From Omphalotus guepiniiformis (lineage: Eukaryota; Basidiomycota; Agaricomycetes; Agaricales; Omphalotaceae), in assembly GCA_028554645.1 (NCBI GenBank), contig JAQOOI010000015.1, forward strand, positions 558,001-622,000: 64,000 nucleotides of DNA, in the 5' to 3' direction. Numbering within the stretch: the stretch's first letter is position 1; every line of letters starts with the position of its first letter. The translations under genes and the position numbers were made by a program. The notes beneath the pieces are model-generated. The model was not told the origin of the DNA and searched no databases. It saw nothing but the letters and a program-made list of their open reading frames with translations. Shown here piece by piece: positions 41,238 to 53,535 of this stretch.

Positions 41238-43971
41238 TCACTCATCGTCCTCCTCGTTGTCCTCCTCGCTCTCCTCCTCGCTGTCCTCCTCGTTGTCCTC
41301 CTCGTTGTCCTCTTCGCTGTCCTCCTCGTTGTCCTCCTCTTTGTCCTCCCCATTTGAGTTCCCCTCCTCTACCATGGACTCTTCCCTCTCACCTTTTGTT
41401 TGCGTACCATCTTCATTCTCAGTGTCACCCCCTGTACGAGGTCGCTTCGCGTTGCTCGGGCTATAGAAATCGTTCATGTTTTTCTTCTTCTCTGGTCTGC
41501 CATTATAGTCCGGAATGACACGCTCAATCCGTGCCATATCTTCGACAGACCCCCAATCCCCTGAGTCGATGGCATCGGTCATGCGCTGAATCAAGCACTT
41601 CGGTTTGAGTGCATCCAAACGTAGCATGTACTTTGTTACAACATCTCGTCTTCGCATCCATTTGCGCAACTCCTCCGGGGCTTCTCGATATTCCTGTCGA
41701 CACTGATCTACTTCTTCTTGCGTGGGTTCTGGTGCCTCATAACGCACGGAAAAAATATCCTCAAGTTCAGATATCAGCGCATGGAAAGCATTTGACGGGA
41801 GCCCTGCCCACGTCTTCATATATTTCTTCGCAAAGTGGCTCCGTTTTCCACTGCCTCCAGTCGCTAGACTCGGATCGGCAGCAGGTGTTATAACTTGGTC
41901 ATATACCGAGTGAAGAATGCCACTCAATGCAGAGGGGTTGACCCTATGCTGAGTGAACTGAAGAGCGATCCAACATAGAACGTGAAAGAAGCTTTCCAGG
42001 TCGTCCTCCAGGCCAGGAATGGGACTGTCTAGAACAGTGTCAAGCCTAGGATCAAGTAGTCGAACCGCGGTGAATTGCCATGTGCCCTGCAGTGAGACTT
42101 GTATGAATAGATAGACAAGCTAAAATGAAATGCGATGGCATACCGTACGCTCGAGCTGCCTCGCCACCTTTCCAAGCAGATCCCTTGGCTTCGATATATC
42201 CCAGTCAATCAGGAAACCTTCTCCGCGTTGATTGATCAAGATGTTGCCGGCACTAATATCTCGATGTAGGATCCTCGCCTTCTCGTAGGCTTCAAAGTGT
42301 GCTACAGTAGAAAACCCTTTAGTCGTATGCAACATATGTAGGCAGGCAGGAAAGGCTCACCTTGCATCGCATCCCTAACCGCCCCCACCAGCTGTCGAGT
42401 GTCCGGAAAGGTTGTAATATCCAAGCCAACATCTTGAAGAAGCATACGATAGTGTTGATGCTGCCGTAACCTCACATAACGCTTCTCACCTGGAAGCTTG
42501 ATACCAGTCGTCTCGGTACGGTGGTGATGCAGAGGAATGTCCCCCGCCTCATAACACTGAGGAATGTGCGAGACTTTGTTCGCATGCAATTGCCGATAGG
42601 TAACACCTTCCTTCACCATATGTTCCCCAATCACCCGCCACGTATCCTTCAGAAGAACCATTCGGTCATTCTTTGGGTCCCAGATGTGTATCATACGAGT
42701 ACACCTGCCTGCGAGCATGTGGCAAGCTCGGAAGAAAGGAACACCACCATAGCAGAAAAGAGGACGGTCGTCTGGTTTCTCGTCGTTGTACACCGCGAAT
42801 CTCCATATATCGCCCTCTTCAATACCAAGCTTAGCACGCGCCTGACTGACGTACGCATCCTCAGATGGCGCTGAGTACGTCTTGATATCTTGAAACCCAT
42901 CGTCATCGGGCTCAGCAATATAGTTGAATCTACGGAATCTCGTGACAGTTGCGTCCAGTCCCCGATCCGAGTCTGGGGCATGCGTGAATCGCCAGAAGAA
43001 ACTAGCCAAGAATCGTGCCCCCTCATTGCTGAGGATATTGAACCTCTTCGTGACAATAGCACCAGCTCGATCCCACCGGATTAGCCTCACCCACTCCTTG
43101 CACATGAACACCGTAAATAGATGAGTCCGATACTGAAATGCGAGTTGTACCATGGCATACGAAATGAGTTGACCTAGGACATCCTGCGAGTCATTTTTCT
43201 TGAGAAATGGTCCCCGGTCGCTGAATGGGTCGTCCTTCTTGCTGTACTTGAGCTCGAAGTGTGTCTGCGCCCAGGACATATCCGTGATAACTGCGTACTC
43301 CTTCATTTCTTCAGGCTTGGCCATATTCCCGAAGCGTTCGCGTCTTAGCCGCAGATCCTTCGCCTGCCGATCCATGCGCAACCTAGCAATCTCTTCCGCT
43401 TTGTACATCGTGAGATCAGGCTTGATTGTGCTACCAGCAGGACCAATGTTAGTTGTATCCAGATGGTTCGATGTATTTACAATCTCCATGCCAGGAATGA
43501 AGTGTCGCAGTCCGGTAATCTGCACATATGGACGTCAGATTCAACGTGAATCGCAGGCAAATGATCGTGAATAGTACTTACCAATGGCTCATACATGCGC
43601 TTTTCAGAATCTACTTTAGGCACGCCCTTCAGCGTCTCAAGCGCAGCGATGATGTTAGGGTCTTCCCATTGCGGAGGTGATTTAACATTGGCGAAATAGC
43701 AGTTGACGAAATCTCGAGGGTCCACCGGTCCGATGAACTTGGTCTGCATGCCAGCGGCTAGCCCTCTCAAGCGATCATCGCGTTGGAAATGTGTCGACGT
43801 AAATGGCGCACGAGCGTTTCGTCTCATCGGCGTGGTACGCAGAGTAGTATCACTTTTGATGCTGGGAGGCTCGCCAGTGTTGTGAGTAGACGGATCTGGT
43901 GCGGTAGGCAGCTCAGGAGTCCAAAAACTTGCAGTGGGAGGTAATATGTAATCCTGCTTTGTATTAGACAT
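41238..43971 (-). CDS. FunK1-type fungal protein kinase, about 851 aa, acidic repeat tail
   Basis: Four exons: 43971-43582, 43519-42361, 42301-42144, 42086-41238, with the same exon pattern as the gene at 38349 (exon 3 is 158 nt in both). Core motifs: AQTHFELKY, YRTHLFTVFMCKEWVRLIRWDRAGAIVT, LLKDTWRVIGE, catalytic loop HRDISAGNIL (D531, N536), IDWD (549-551), and GLEDDLESFFHVLCWIALQFT. The tail is a run of acidic units (EEDNEEDSEED type) from a 12-nt minisatellite. The start is uncertain: ATG at 43971 is the only in-frame one, but a similar N-terminal coding stretch at 44299-44207 could be an upstream exon or a duplication. Convergent with the 38349 kinase. Confidence 0.9.
41247..41349. repeat. 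12-bp minisatellite encoding the acidic tail
   Basis: About eight to nine units of GTCCTCCTCGYT within the last exon of the kinase at 41238-43971. Length change in whole units keeps the frame. Confidence 0.9.
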
Positions 43972-44560
43972 ATATAGGGACGGCTCGCTGTAATTCGCCG
44001 GTCCTGGTGGCAGTTCAAAGTTAGTAGACGCGTCAAGCAGAATGGCCAATTACCACAAACACGTGACGTTTGGCGGCATTTACGGACCCCCGGCACTGCT
44101 GTGGGCAAGGATTTTTGCGTGGGATTTCCGGAGGGTAGAATCTACTTGCGTTTGCCGCAGATTTCCGGAAGTGAAAAGACTTCATTTTTGTATAAAATGG
44201 GTAGCTCTGCTTTGTATTAGACGCATATAGAGACGGCTTGCAGTACTTTGCCGCCTTCAAGGGACCTGTGAAGACAGGTTGAGCGGCTTTGGAGGGCATT
44301 TTTGAGGTAATTGTAAGAAGAGATAATTGAAGACATACCTTCTATCGGCCTTCCTTAAGTATCCTGTGAGGACAATGGACTATGTTTTCTGTTCCAAAAC
44401 CGGTTTTCTTGGTGGCAGTTGTGGATTTGGTTCAATGGTTGCGTCAAAGCAAGTGGCCCACAGGCCACACGGCAGATAATGTACCACGGACACGTGACGA
44501 TCAACATGGCGGCATTTACGGTCCGTCATTGACACATACAGCTTTGACGTGCACCACCAA
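43954..44560. repeat. Duplicated N-terminal/promoter segments upstream of the second FunK1 gene
   Basis: The stretch at 43954-43985 (coding PSLYMSNTKQ on minus) recurs at 44207-44245 (PSLYASNTKQ). A second pair, CACGTGACG followed by TGGCGGCATTTACGG, occurs at 44059-44088 and 44489-44522. Both pairs lie in the same order, which suggests a tandem duplication of the promoter and first codons. Confidence 0.7.
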
Positions 44561-45580
44561 CACTACCCCATTCATTCTAGAGAAATCTGTCCATTGACTA
44601 TCTCTACTACATATTTATCACTGTCGCTGTTTCTGTTCCGTCAAACCATTGACAATGGCCTACACAACGAGTTTCTGCTGGTACGCAAGATCGATGTTTT
44701 TCCACACAATACACAATCACGAATAAGAATTGTAAGCTATGATCAGCAGCTTCGACATTCAACCATTAACCTTTTGCATGAAACGCAGAAGTGTTGTGGA
44801 ACCTAGTCCGCGAATTTAAGTTGAGCAGGGTTAGGAGACACAGCATGTAGTGCTGCTGGTATGGTCGGGATATGAGACACCTCGAGCGAGACCTGGACTA
44901 ATGTGTCACGGTGGTTCGATCTCGTTGGCTATATGCGGCATTCGTACAGTGAGGAGCGTTTGCGAATGTTCATCTAGAGAACTCGTCACAGATAGCTCAC
45001 ATAAATGTAAAGAAAACACTGACCAAAGAATGTCTGCTTTCGATCCAAGCTCTGCACGCGAGCAAGTCATTCCTCCGCCGCCGCATCCCAACTCGCCGAA
45101 CGACGTTAAGGTCCTGCAGAAGGAACTCGCAGTTCAGACACCAAAACATCGAACTCGATGCCAGGAAAGTCATCCTCGAACATGATGGTATCCCAGTGTG
45201 AGAATTTCATCGACAGTACGTTACAGCTTGAAGCGCTATTATATGCTGCGTAACGTCGTCCGAAACTACAATATTTGCCAAGGAAGAAGACAAGAGTCAG
45301 AAAAATGAACGAAATTGAAATGGAGAAAGAGAACTTCACCTTGCACCGTGAACCCACAGTGGACGTATGAGTACAAATTCAATTGTCGGCCACGTCTTCC
45401 CACGCATACATCCAGCGCAAAGAGCAAACGGTGTGTGCAATGCTACATAGCTGCGAAACAGCGCCTAAAATAAATTGATTGAATTCGGACCAATTTACTA
45501 TTTGTGAGTGCATTGTTGAATTATAGTTCACGTAGTACAGGCTGCGAGTAAAGCTCTACTCAAATGCATATCGTATCCCG
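44561..45580. other. No gene seen
   Basis: Short open frames only. A stretch at 44820-44915 (AAGTTGAGCAGGGTTAG) slightly recalls 5S rRNA but does not fold or align well. Confidence 0.4.
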
Positions 45581-48060
45581 CCCCCCTATGATAGAGGTAA
45601 TACGCAACTCAACCCAACGTCCAGAGCACACGCCCAACACTCTTCACAAGAACCCATCGTTCCAACGCAATAGCTACCAGCGCCCGACGCACACCACACT
45701 CCACCCTCTTCGTCCTCTCCAAGACGCATAAGCGGAACAGATGGTATGTTTCGTTTTGTCTTTTGGTTCTTCAAGGCTCAATAGTGCGAGAAGGAGGGCG
45801 AAGCGAGTGTACATGGATGATGCAAATGCGAGGACGAACGTTCGAGGGAGTAGTGGTTGGGACCAAGTCTCGAAGTGTGGTGTCAGGATGTGGTTGTAGT
45901 TGTGGTTCTGGATAAGGAAAGGGTCGAGGATGATCGATGAATAACGATCAACTGAATGCACCCGAAAACCCATCACACAAAAAAACCCAACAATCTCTTC
46001 CTCTTCTCCCTCGTTGTCATCAGCCCAAACCCGTGCCCTTCTCCCGCTCCCGCTCCTCCTCCTCTTCCTCGAAACATATAACAATCAGAACATGCAGAAA
46101 GACCTCACAATCGAGTTCGAACCGGGAGGAGTCTGTGGCGGCGGCGGAACGAGTGGGTTTACATGGGTATGACGGAAAGTTGGTGTTGATGGATGGAGAT
46201 GAAGGCGAACACGATGAACGCGTCAACGTCGAGGAAGAAGCATGCCATTAGAGATAGCCTCGAGAGACCTGCGGTTGGGCTCGAGATTATGGAGAAGATG
46301 ACAGCTGGTTACGGTCTTGCTTGCGGGGTCCAGGGCGGTGTTGTCGAGAAACCCGAGGGTGAGAGGCAGGGTAATATCTTAGGGATTGGCATGATGCATG
46401 GGTCTGTTGGCGTTCGACCCATGCTTATACCAATGCCTATGGCCAGCACCAAATGTACGACACGACACGACACCGCTGAGCAATATTCCTGGCTGCTCTT
46501 ACCCCTAAAAACCACCCTCTTTTTCCGAGTCCTCGTTTATATCGACACAGTCCTGGTTCGAGAGCGGGAGCAGGTACAAGAGAAGGAGAGTGTGACGGTG
46601 GGGAGAGTGTATGCCCATATGTTTTCTTTGTGGAATGATGCGAGGCGAAGACAAGGGACGAGTATGGGAAGGTGAAGGTGGCGGAGGAAGAGAACGAGTA
46701 AAGGTCGGGTCTTGCGGTGTTGTAATGAAGAAATTTCACAGTGCAGCTCAGGACATGAAGAACGTCGAAAATGAGACACAGCCAACCCCAACGCGTGCCT
46801 GAAACCCATCGCACAAAGACCCCACCCCACGAAACCAAGACCAGCCTGGTCTTTTTCTTCATCTTCCTCGTCGATATGACAACGAGCGACATAGGTCAAT
46901 GAATCTCGTATTCGTTTGGATCTTGGGTCGAGGACCGGAGCTGGTAGAGCAGACACGGAAGAAGATAGCGCCAATGGTGCGAGTTTATGTGCATGGGTAG
47001 TATGATGCCAAGACGAAGGTGAAGATGCAGGTGAAGGAGAAAGTCGTGGAGGAAGACTAAGAGACATGAGTGGTGGTTATTCTCAAGAGAGGTTGAGGTG
47101 ACCTTGACATCGGTAACGCGCAATGCAGCGCCAACGTTCGAACATCCGACCCAGCGCACAACCGCAACACACCTAACTTCCTCTCTGTCTGTCATGGTCC
47201 TCAACCCTCAATCGTCACACCTAAGCCCCTCCCTTCTCCTCCACCTCCACCTTCTCCTCCTTATCGAGATGAACGAGTGGTACGCGTAGATGATTCTCGT
47301 ATCCAGGCTTCGCTCCGGATTCGGGATCGAGCGCGGGAGCAGGAGCAGGAGTCGAAGTACATAGGTGACCCTACGGCCGCGGCGGTGGGGTAGTAAGGGA
47401 AAAATATACATAAGAGAAAAGATGGTGACGGTGAGGCAGAGGTCTCGTCGAAGGAGCAGATGCACCCGTAGTGTTTGAGTCTCGAGTTACGCTTGTAGAT
47501 GAGGATGAGGATGAGGTTGAGAGTGAGAGGACGGGGATAACGTTGTTGTTGACGTTGGCATGGAGAAGTAACCGGTAGCCAAGCACAACCCAACCCAACT
47601 CAACCGACCTCAACCAGCCGAGATGTGAGGTGGAGGCAGAAATAGAGACCCTGGAGGGCAAGAAGGCATTCGAAAGCTGCATGACCCCTTCTGATACGAC
47701 GACGACCCCAGGTTAATGAGATGGATGTTGAATAAGGTGCTTGGTGGTGCAGAGTGTACGATATATTCTTCGTCGTCGTATCGTGTATTATACTGCCTCC
47801 ACGACACTGACTGCAGCCAGTGGCAGCCACCACCTCCGGCGTGCTCATATCACCCGTGACCCTCGTCCTCCTCGCCGTCATATTCCTCGTTGAACCAAAT
47901 ACAGAGTCACCTCCCGACTTTCACCCCAGTCAACTCCGACTCCGACTACCACGGGTAGTATGAACATATACGTCCAAGTACGCAGGTCTGAGAGGCGTCA
48001 TACGGTATGGTTAATGCCAGTGGAATTTGCGTTTGGATGGCGAAGTTGTACGTAGAGTCC
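45581..48060. repeat. Array of decayed copies related to the C-terminal exon of the 53536-54947 gene
   Basis: Repeated blocks resemble parts of the gene at 53536-54947. Best pair: 47725-47995 against 53900-54170 (AAGGTGCTTGG(T/C)GGTG, CCATATCACCC-like words, AACATRTAYGTCC, GCAGGTCTGAG-GGCGTCA). Another: GCGGGAGCAGGAG-AGGAG at 47329 and 53648. Blocks are separated by C/A-rich CCCAACNC words (45610, 46800, 47130, 47585). No long frame survives. I read it as degenerate partial duplications; exact unit borders need alignment. Confidence 0.5.
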
Positions 48061-48352
48061 TAGGCGGGTGATACGTGGCCATGTATCTTTACTTTGTGTT
48101 TGCTAGTCGCCCTATTGAAGTAAATGTTGAACAAAGCAGGTGAGTGGGGTGCGAAGACACGGCGTACACTAGAGCAAGCATACCATATCATCTGTTCCAA
48201 GTCAGGATTGTGTACGTGCAGATCTCGGAGAGAGGTGGTCCGTTGAATTGACGCCACCGTTCCATCAATAGTTGGTAAGCTTTGCTTTGATAAGCATATA
48301 AAAGGAGGGTGATTGATCTCGATAACAGATCACTTCTTTCTCTCTTTCTACC
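48061..48352. promoter_or_regulatory. Upstream region of the NLR gene
   Basis: A TATAAAAGG box (48296-48304) lies about 50 bp before the start codon at 48353. Confidence 0.55.
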
Positions 48353-51300
48353 ATGGCGCTGTCCTCTGCTGGTCATATAGGCTCTATTCAACAAGGCAAT
48401 GACAAGTATGTTATTTGATGATCAGAAGAGGCTATTAATCAATCTATATTTGTACAATTATAGTCAGTTGCAGCAGCAACTGTCGCAGACTAGTTCTATG
48501 CATATCAACAATCAATTTTTCAGGTACAAGCAGACAATTTTTATATCAACAAGCTGTGACTGACAATGTATTCTAGCCACAGTTCTGACTTTGGTATCAG
48601 TGGTGGTACATTTTACAATATTGCTGGAGACCATATTGTGAATGTGAATCATGGTAAGAGAATTTGACCAACTGAATACAGAAGAGCTAATTTATGAGAT
48701 CTCAGCACCTGATTTAAAGTCTCAAATTTGTAAATGGCTCAAAGCAACAGAGTTTCAGACAAACTTCATCACTGCAAGTGATAACAGAGTGCTAGACACA
48801 GGTGCTTGGCTTCTTGAGGATTCAAGATATGTTCAATGGAAAGCAAATGGGAAATTATTATGGTTGCAAGGCAAAGGCAAGTATTTGTCTATATCTAGCT
48901 TTACCTTACAATAGCTAATCTTTGTACAGTTGGTTCTGGAAAGACCTTTCTATGGTAAGAGTGACTTCTTAGATTGCTATTAACACAGATGATCTAAAGT
49001 TATTATTAGCACTGCAGTGATTGAAGATCTGCAGACTGCTCATCTTGGAATGCTGCCTCCAATCTATCACTATTTTGATTCTCGTGATAGGGACAAGCAT
49101 ACTTATAGAGGACTTCTTTCATCTCTTCTAGCTCAGATAGCCTTGTACTCTGAGAGAGCACCATCTGAGTTGCAAAGGCTGTTTGAGAAATGCAGCAATG
49201 GAAGACTGGAACCAAGTCTCTCTGATCTACAGCAAGCAGCAGACACTGATTTCTCCATCATCTGGCACCCCAGTCTATATTGTGCTAGATGCCATGGATG
49301 AGTGTGAGGAGAAGACACAGTATGAAGCTGTTAGCTTAATCAAGAGTCTTCTTGATATGAACAAAGTGTATGTGCTAGTAACTAGCCGACATGCTCCTAA
49401 GGAATCATTGATGGGTCACAATATCATTGTGCTACATCCTAATGAGACCAGTTCAGACATTAAGAAATGTCTTGATAACTGGATTTCAGAGCTACATCTT
49501 CCAAGTATAGAGAATGAGATGATGCAGTTTCTGATGGATAAAGCTGACGGACAGTAAGATCATGTTTATTTTGCCAGTTGATAAATTGTATTGACATACT
49601 ATTAGATTTAGATGGGTAAATTGTCAAATCATAACACTTGGGAATTGTGGAACACCAAAGGCAGCCAAACAGGTGTTGAGAAAACTTCCACTGACTCTTG
49701 AGACCACATATATTGAGAAACTCTCTTGTATCACATCTGAGCACAAGCAGGATGCAATACACATTTTTCAATGGCTCACATATGCCAGAAGGCCTGTATC
49801 ACTGAAGGAGTTACAAGAGATCTTGGCAACAGATTTGGAATCCTGCTCATTTCAAACTCAAGATCGAGTGCAAGGACTTCAAGAAACACTCCATAGAATT
49901 GTGGACACCACACTGGTGACTGTGGGACATCATGTTGTACAGCTGGCTCATCATTCTGTGAAGGAATTTCTGGTAAAGGATTGCTTGAAGTTTGAATCCA
50001 CTGTTTCCTTCCACATTGATGAGCAGCTTGCACATAATGTTATTGTTAAAACTTGCCTTATCTATCTACTTCACAGTGGTTTAGATGCATATCAGTCTGT
50101 AAAGCAAGTGATATCTAGTGAAGATTTCCCTCTAGCCAGATATGCAGCTAGATATTGGACAGATCATTTATCCTCAGTAGCAAGCATAAATCAGCAAACT
50201 CTGCAGGTTGCAATGAGGCTGCTAGATGATAGTTGTCCTGCATATTCCTACATGTTAGACCTACATGGCCTAGATTTTCAGGATTTTGTGTCAGCAAAGA
50301 TTCAGCAGCCAAAACCTCTGTACTATGCAGCTTATACAGGCCTTAAAGATATTGCAGCAGAGTTAATGAAGAAGAAAGTAGATGTCAATGCTGAGGTGGG
50401 TCGCCTTGGCACTGCTCTGCATGCTGCTGTGTATTCTGGACATGGGTCTATTGTGCAGCTACTTCTCTCCTCTAAAGCAAATGTCAATGCTGAAGGTGGT
50501 TACTATGGTGGCACAGCTCTCCAAGCTGCTGCTTCACATGGACATGAGGCCATTGTGCCACTGCTTCTCTCCTCTGGAGCAGATGTCAATGCCCAGTATA
50601 GTCTATATGGCTCTTCTCTCCAAGTTGCTGCTCGATTTGGACATGAGGCCATTGTGCAGCTGCTTCTCTCCTCTGGAGCAGATGTCAATGCCCAGGATGG
50701 TCAACATAGCTCTGCACTTCAAATTGCTGCTCATTTTGGGCATGAGGCGATTGTGCAGCTGCTTCTCTCCTCTGGAGCAGATGTGAATTTCCAGGATGGT
50801 TACTATGGCACTGCTTTGCAAGTTGCTGCATATGGTGGACGTGAGGCCATTGTGCAGCTGCTTCTCTCCTCCAAAGCAGATGCCAATGCTCAAGATGGTA
50901 AATATGGCACTGCTCTCCAAGCTGCTGCTGAATCTGGACATGAGGCCATTGTGCAGCTGCTTTTCTCCTCTGGAGCAGATGTCAATGCGCAGGGTGGTCA
51001 ATTTGGCACTGCTCTCCAAGCTGCTGCTAGATCTGGACATGAGGCCATTGTGCAGCTGCTTCTCTCCTCTGGAGCAGATATCAATGCTCAAGGTGGTGTA
51101 TATGGCACTGCTCTCCAAGCTGCTGCTTATCATAGACATCAGGCCATTGTGCAGCTGCTTCTCTCATCTGGAGCAGATGTCAATACCAAGGGTGGTTACT
51201 ATGACACTGCTCTCCAAGCTGCTGCTTATCGTAAATGTAAGGCCATTGTGCAGCTGCTTCTCTCTGCTGGAGCAGATGTCAATGTCCAGGGTGGTAAATA

Positions 51301-51694
51301 TGGCACTGCTCTCCAAGCTGCTGCTGAATCTGGATATGAGGCCATTGTGCAGCTGCTTCTCTCCTCTGGAGCAGATGTCAATGCTCAAGGTGGTGAATAT
51401 GGCACTGCTCTCCAAGCTGCTGCTGAATATGGACATGAGGCCATTGTGCAGCTGCTTCTCTCCTCTGGGGCAGATATCAATGCTCAAGGTGGTAGATATG
51501 GCACTGCTCTCCAAGCTGCTGCTTGTTATAGACATGAGGCTATTGTACAGCTGCTTCTCTCCTCTGGAGCAGATGTGAATGCCCAGGGTGGTGAATATGG
51601 CTCTGCTCTCCAAGCTGCTGCTTCTTGTGAACATAAGTCCATTGTACAGCTGCTTCTCTTCTCTGGCGCAGATGCAAGTGTTCTCAACAACTGA
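48353..51694 (+). pseudogene. NLR-like STAND protein: NACHT NTPase plus 13-14 ankyrin repeats; frameshift between Walker A and B
   Basis: Fungal NOD-like receptors act as signal-sensing NTPases in programmed cell death and non-self recognition. Seven exons: 48353-48405, 48464-48523, 48577-48653, 48706-48876 (GC-AG intron after it), 48930-48954, 49010-49553, 49606-51694; about 1005 aa. The N-terminus has the FYNIAGDHIVNVNH motif seen before basidiomycete NACHT domains. Walker A is GKVGSGKT (residues ~119-126), split by an intron; Walker B is YIVLDAMDECEE (~218). A winged-helix-like region follows, then ankyrin repeats (~544-1005) of 33 aa with unit GADVNAQGG-YGTALQAAA--GHEAIVQLLLSS. Between SDLQQA and SGTPVYIV (about 49235-49255) the frame shifts by one base, which either kills the gene or marks a sequence error. 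A 52-nt intron (49181-49232) could also restore frame but would remove plausible coding sequence. Confidence 0.85.
50382..51690 (+). repeat. 99-bp tandem repeat array coding near-identical ankyrin repeats
   Basis: Thirteen units of about 99 bp with blocks such as GCCATTGTGCAGCTGCTTCT repeated almost unchanged. Variation is concentrated at a few positions (two residues after NAQGG and three after QAAA). Confidence 0.93.
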
Positions 51695-53535
51695 CTCAGG
51701 TATATGTCTGAAATTTCATTAGTGATTGCACATTCTGTGAGTGCAATGATTTCTTTTCACCATGATTGTTGCTCATGTTTCTCATGTTATTAGTAGTTTC
51801 TGAAAAACTGTGATCCTTGTAACAATTGGTTTGGTGTGACTATTGAAGAAAACTGCTATTCTGGCAGTTCTGTTACCTTGATATTGTCTCAAATGTGATA
51901 AAATCCTATACACAAATATCCATTCTGTTCTAGTACTGTATCTGTATAGTCAATACAGAACTCAGCTATGTTGCCAACCAGTGCGTCTGCTAAGTCTGTA
52001 AGACTATGAAAATAAGGTAAAACAATGAAAAGTAACGAAAAGCAATGAAAAGCAAAGCAAAGCAAGGTGTAACAGCTTAACAATGTCCAATGACAACCAG
52101 GCGAAACAAAAAGACATGACTGCAACGTAAGTAAATGTGAGTTCAATGCACAAGGCGAGGCTGGGCTCGAGTGTCTGCGTAATCCCGGTTGGAGACTCAG
52201 AGTATGTTCAGGACTACCCACCTGTCGAAATCGACTGACAGCGCGCGCGAAGGCGAAGACAATAGAGGGTCAAGGAAGAGGAAGATGATGGATTGATGTA
52301 CGAGATGGGAATTGGGATTGGGGGTGCCGGTGAGGCCGTGAGGTCTATCGTTGAGGGTGAGGAAACACATTTCCTATCTCCGGGTATCGTCGTTCAGCCC
52401 CAGATAGACCTACGCTTATCCTCCTCCTCCTCTACCTCGTCAAAACAACCGACGATCAGCACGTGTCAAAGGTCCTCATACGTGGGGTTTGTACCCAGCA
52501 TTCACCAGCGGTCTCGGGGGGCAAGGGGTGCGTAAAGATTGGTGACGGGTTGGTGACCACAAAACGAGGATGACGTGGAGATGAAGTTGTAGGGGAAGAA
52601 AAAGAATAAGGCGAACGTAGTGGATGGCTTCAATGTGTTGCGATGATGAGAGTGAGCCCAACCTGACCCAACACGCCCAACGCCCAACACCCAACCACAC
52701 ATGCCCAACCCATTGCCCAACACACAAGAACCTCTGACCTAAACCACACCCACCCTCGTCGAAAGAACAACCAACGAACCTTCCACATCGTATACGCAAA
52801 TCCCGTACTCCGTTTCAAATCGAATCCAGGTGAGGTGCAAACGTTGCTGAGCGGGTAGCAGTGGGTGGGTAGCGGGGATTCCGGGGTGATATATCTTTGA
52901 GACGGAACGAATGTATGTGCATGATGATAATGATGCATGATGTATGTATAGCAGCAGCAAAACGAGTAGAGATAGACGAGGAAGAAGTCGAAGCATGAGA
53001 TCAGAGAATATTCTTGAGCACTTGAACTTGAGGTACGGTGACGAAGTGTGGGGCGGGGGCGGGGCGGTAGGTTGGGTATGAGTGGGCAAGATTAACCCAT
53101 ATCCGTCTCTACGTTACACCTAAACCGCACCCAATCACTCATCGAAATCAATAACGAGTGAAGGTCAAGAAGACGGTGACGGTGGCGGCAGTAGGAGTGG
53201 GAGTGACGAAGTCAAGCGTAGCATGTGTCTGTGGGATTGAAATGAAAGAATGATATGGATGTAAAGGCGAAAGCGGTGAAGGAATGTATGCACAGGACGG
53301 ATGAGGATTGAGGTGAGCGTGAGCGTGAGCGGCTGAGGATGTTGAGGATGTTAAGGGTGAGGACGAAAACGAGGGTGAGGGTGAAGATGAGAATGAGGGT
53401 GATGTCGACGTCAACGTCGAGCAATAACCGCTAAGCGCTAAGCGCTAACCAGTAGCGCCCATCAGCCAACCAACGTCCAAACCCGTAGCTGTTGTCTTCC
53501 TCCCTCACAAAACCGACCTCAACTAACAGCCGTAA
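51695..53535. other. No intact gene; decayed repeats continue
   Basis: 51695-52240 is the 3' flank of the NLR with a short AAAGCAATG/AAAGC tandem stretch at about 52025-52068. 52240-53500 carries further G/A-rich and CCCAAC-rich blocks like those of 45581-48060. No gene supported. Confidence 0.5.

Noticed and set aside
44820..44915. Possible 5S rRNA or 5S-derived SINE
   Set aside because: Only short words (AAGTTGAGC, GGTTAG) recall 5S; helices and internal promoter do not line up.
45674..47682. Several 100-180-aa open frames rich in Ser, Arg and His
   Set aside because: Low-complexity frames in decayed repeats on both strands; no splice-consistent gene model.
50603..51634. Long antisense and alternate-frame open frames over the ankyrin array
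   Set aside because: Produced by the 99-bp periodicity and lack of stops in the repeated unit; the ankyrin frame explains the sequence.
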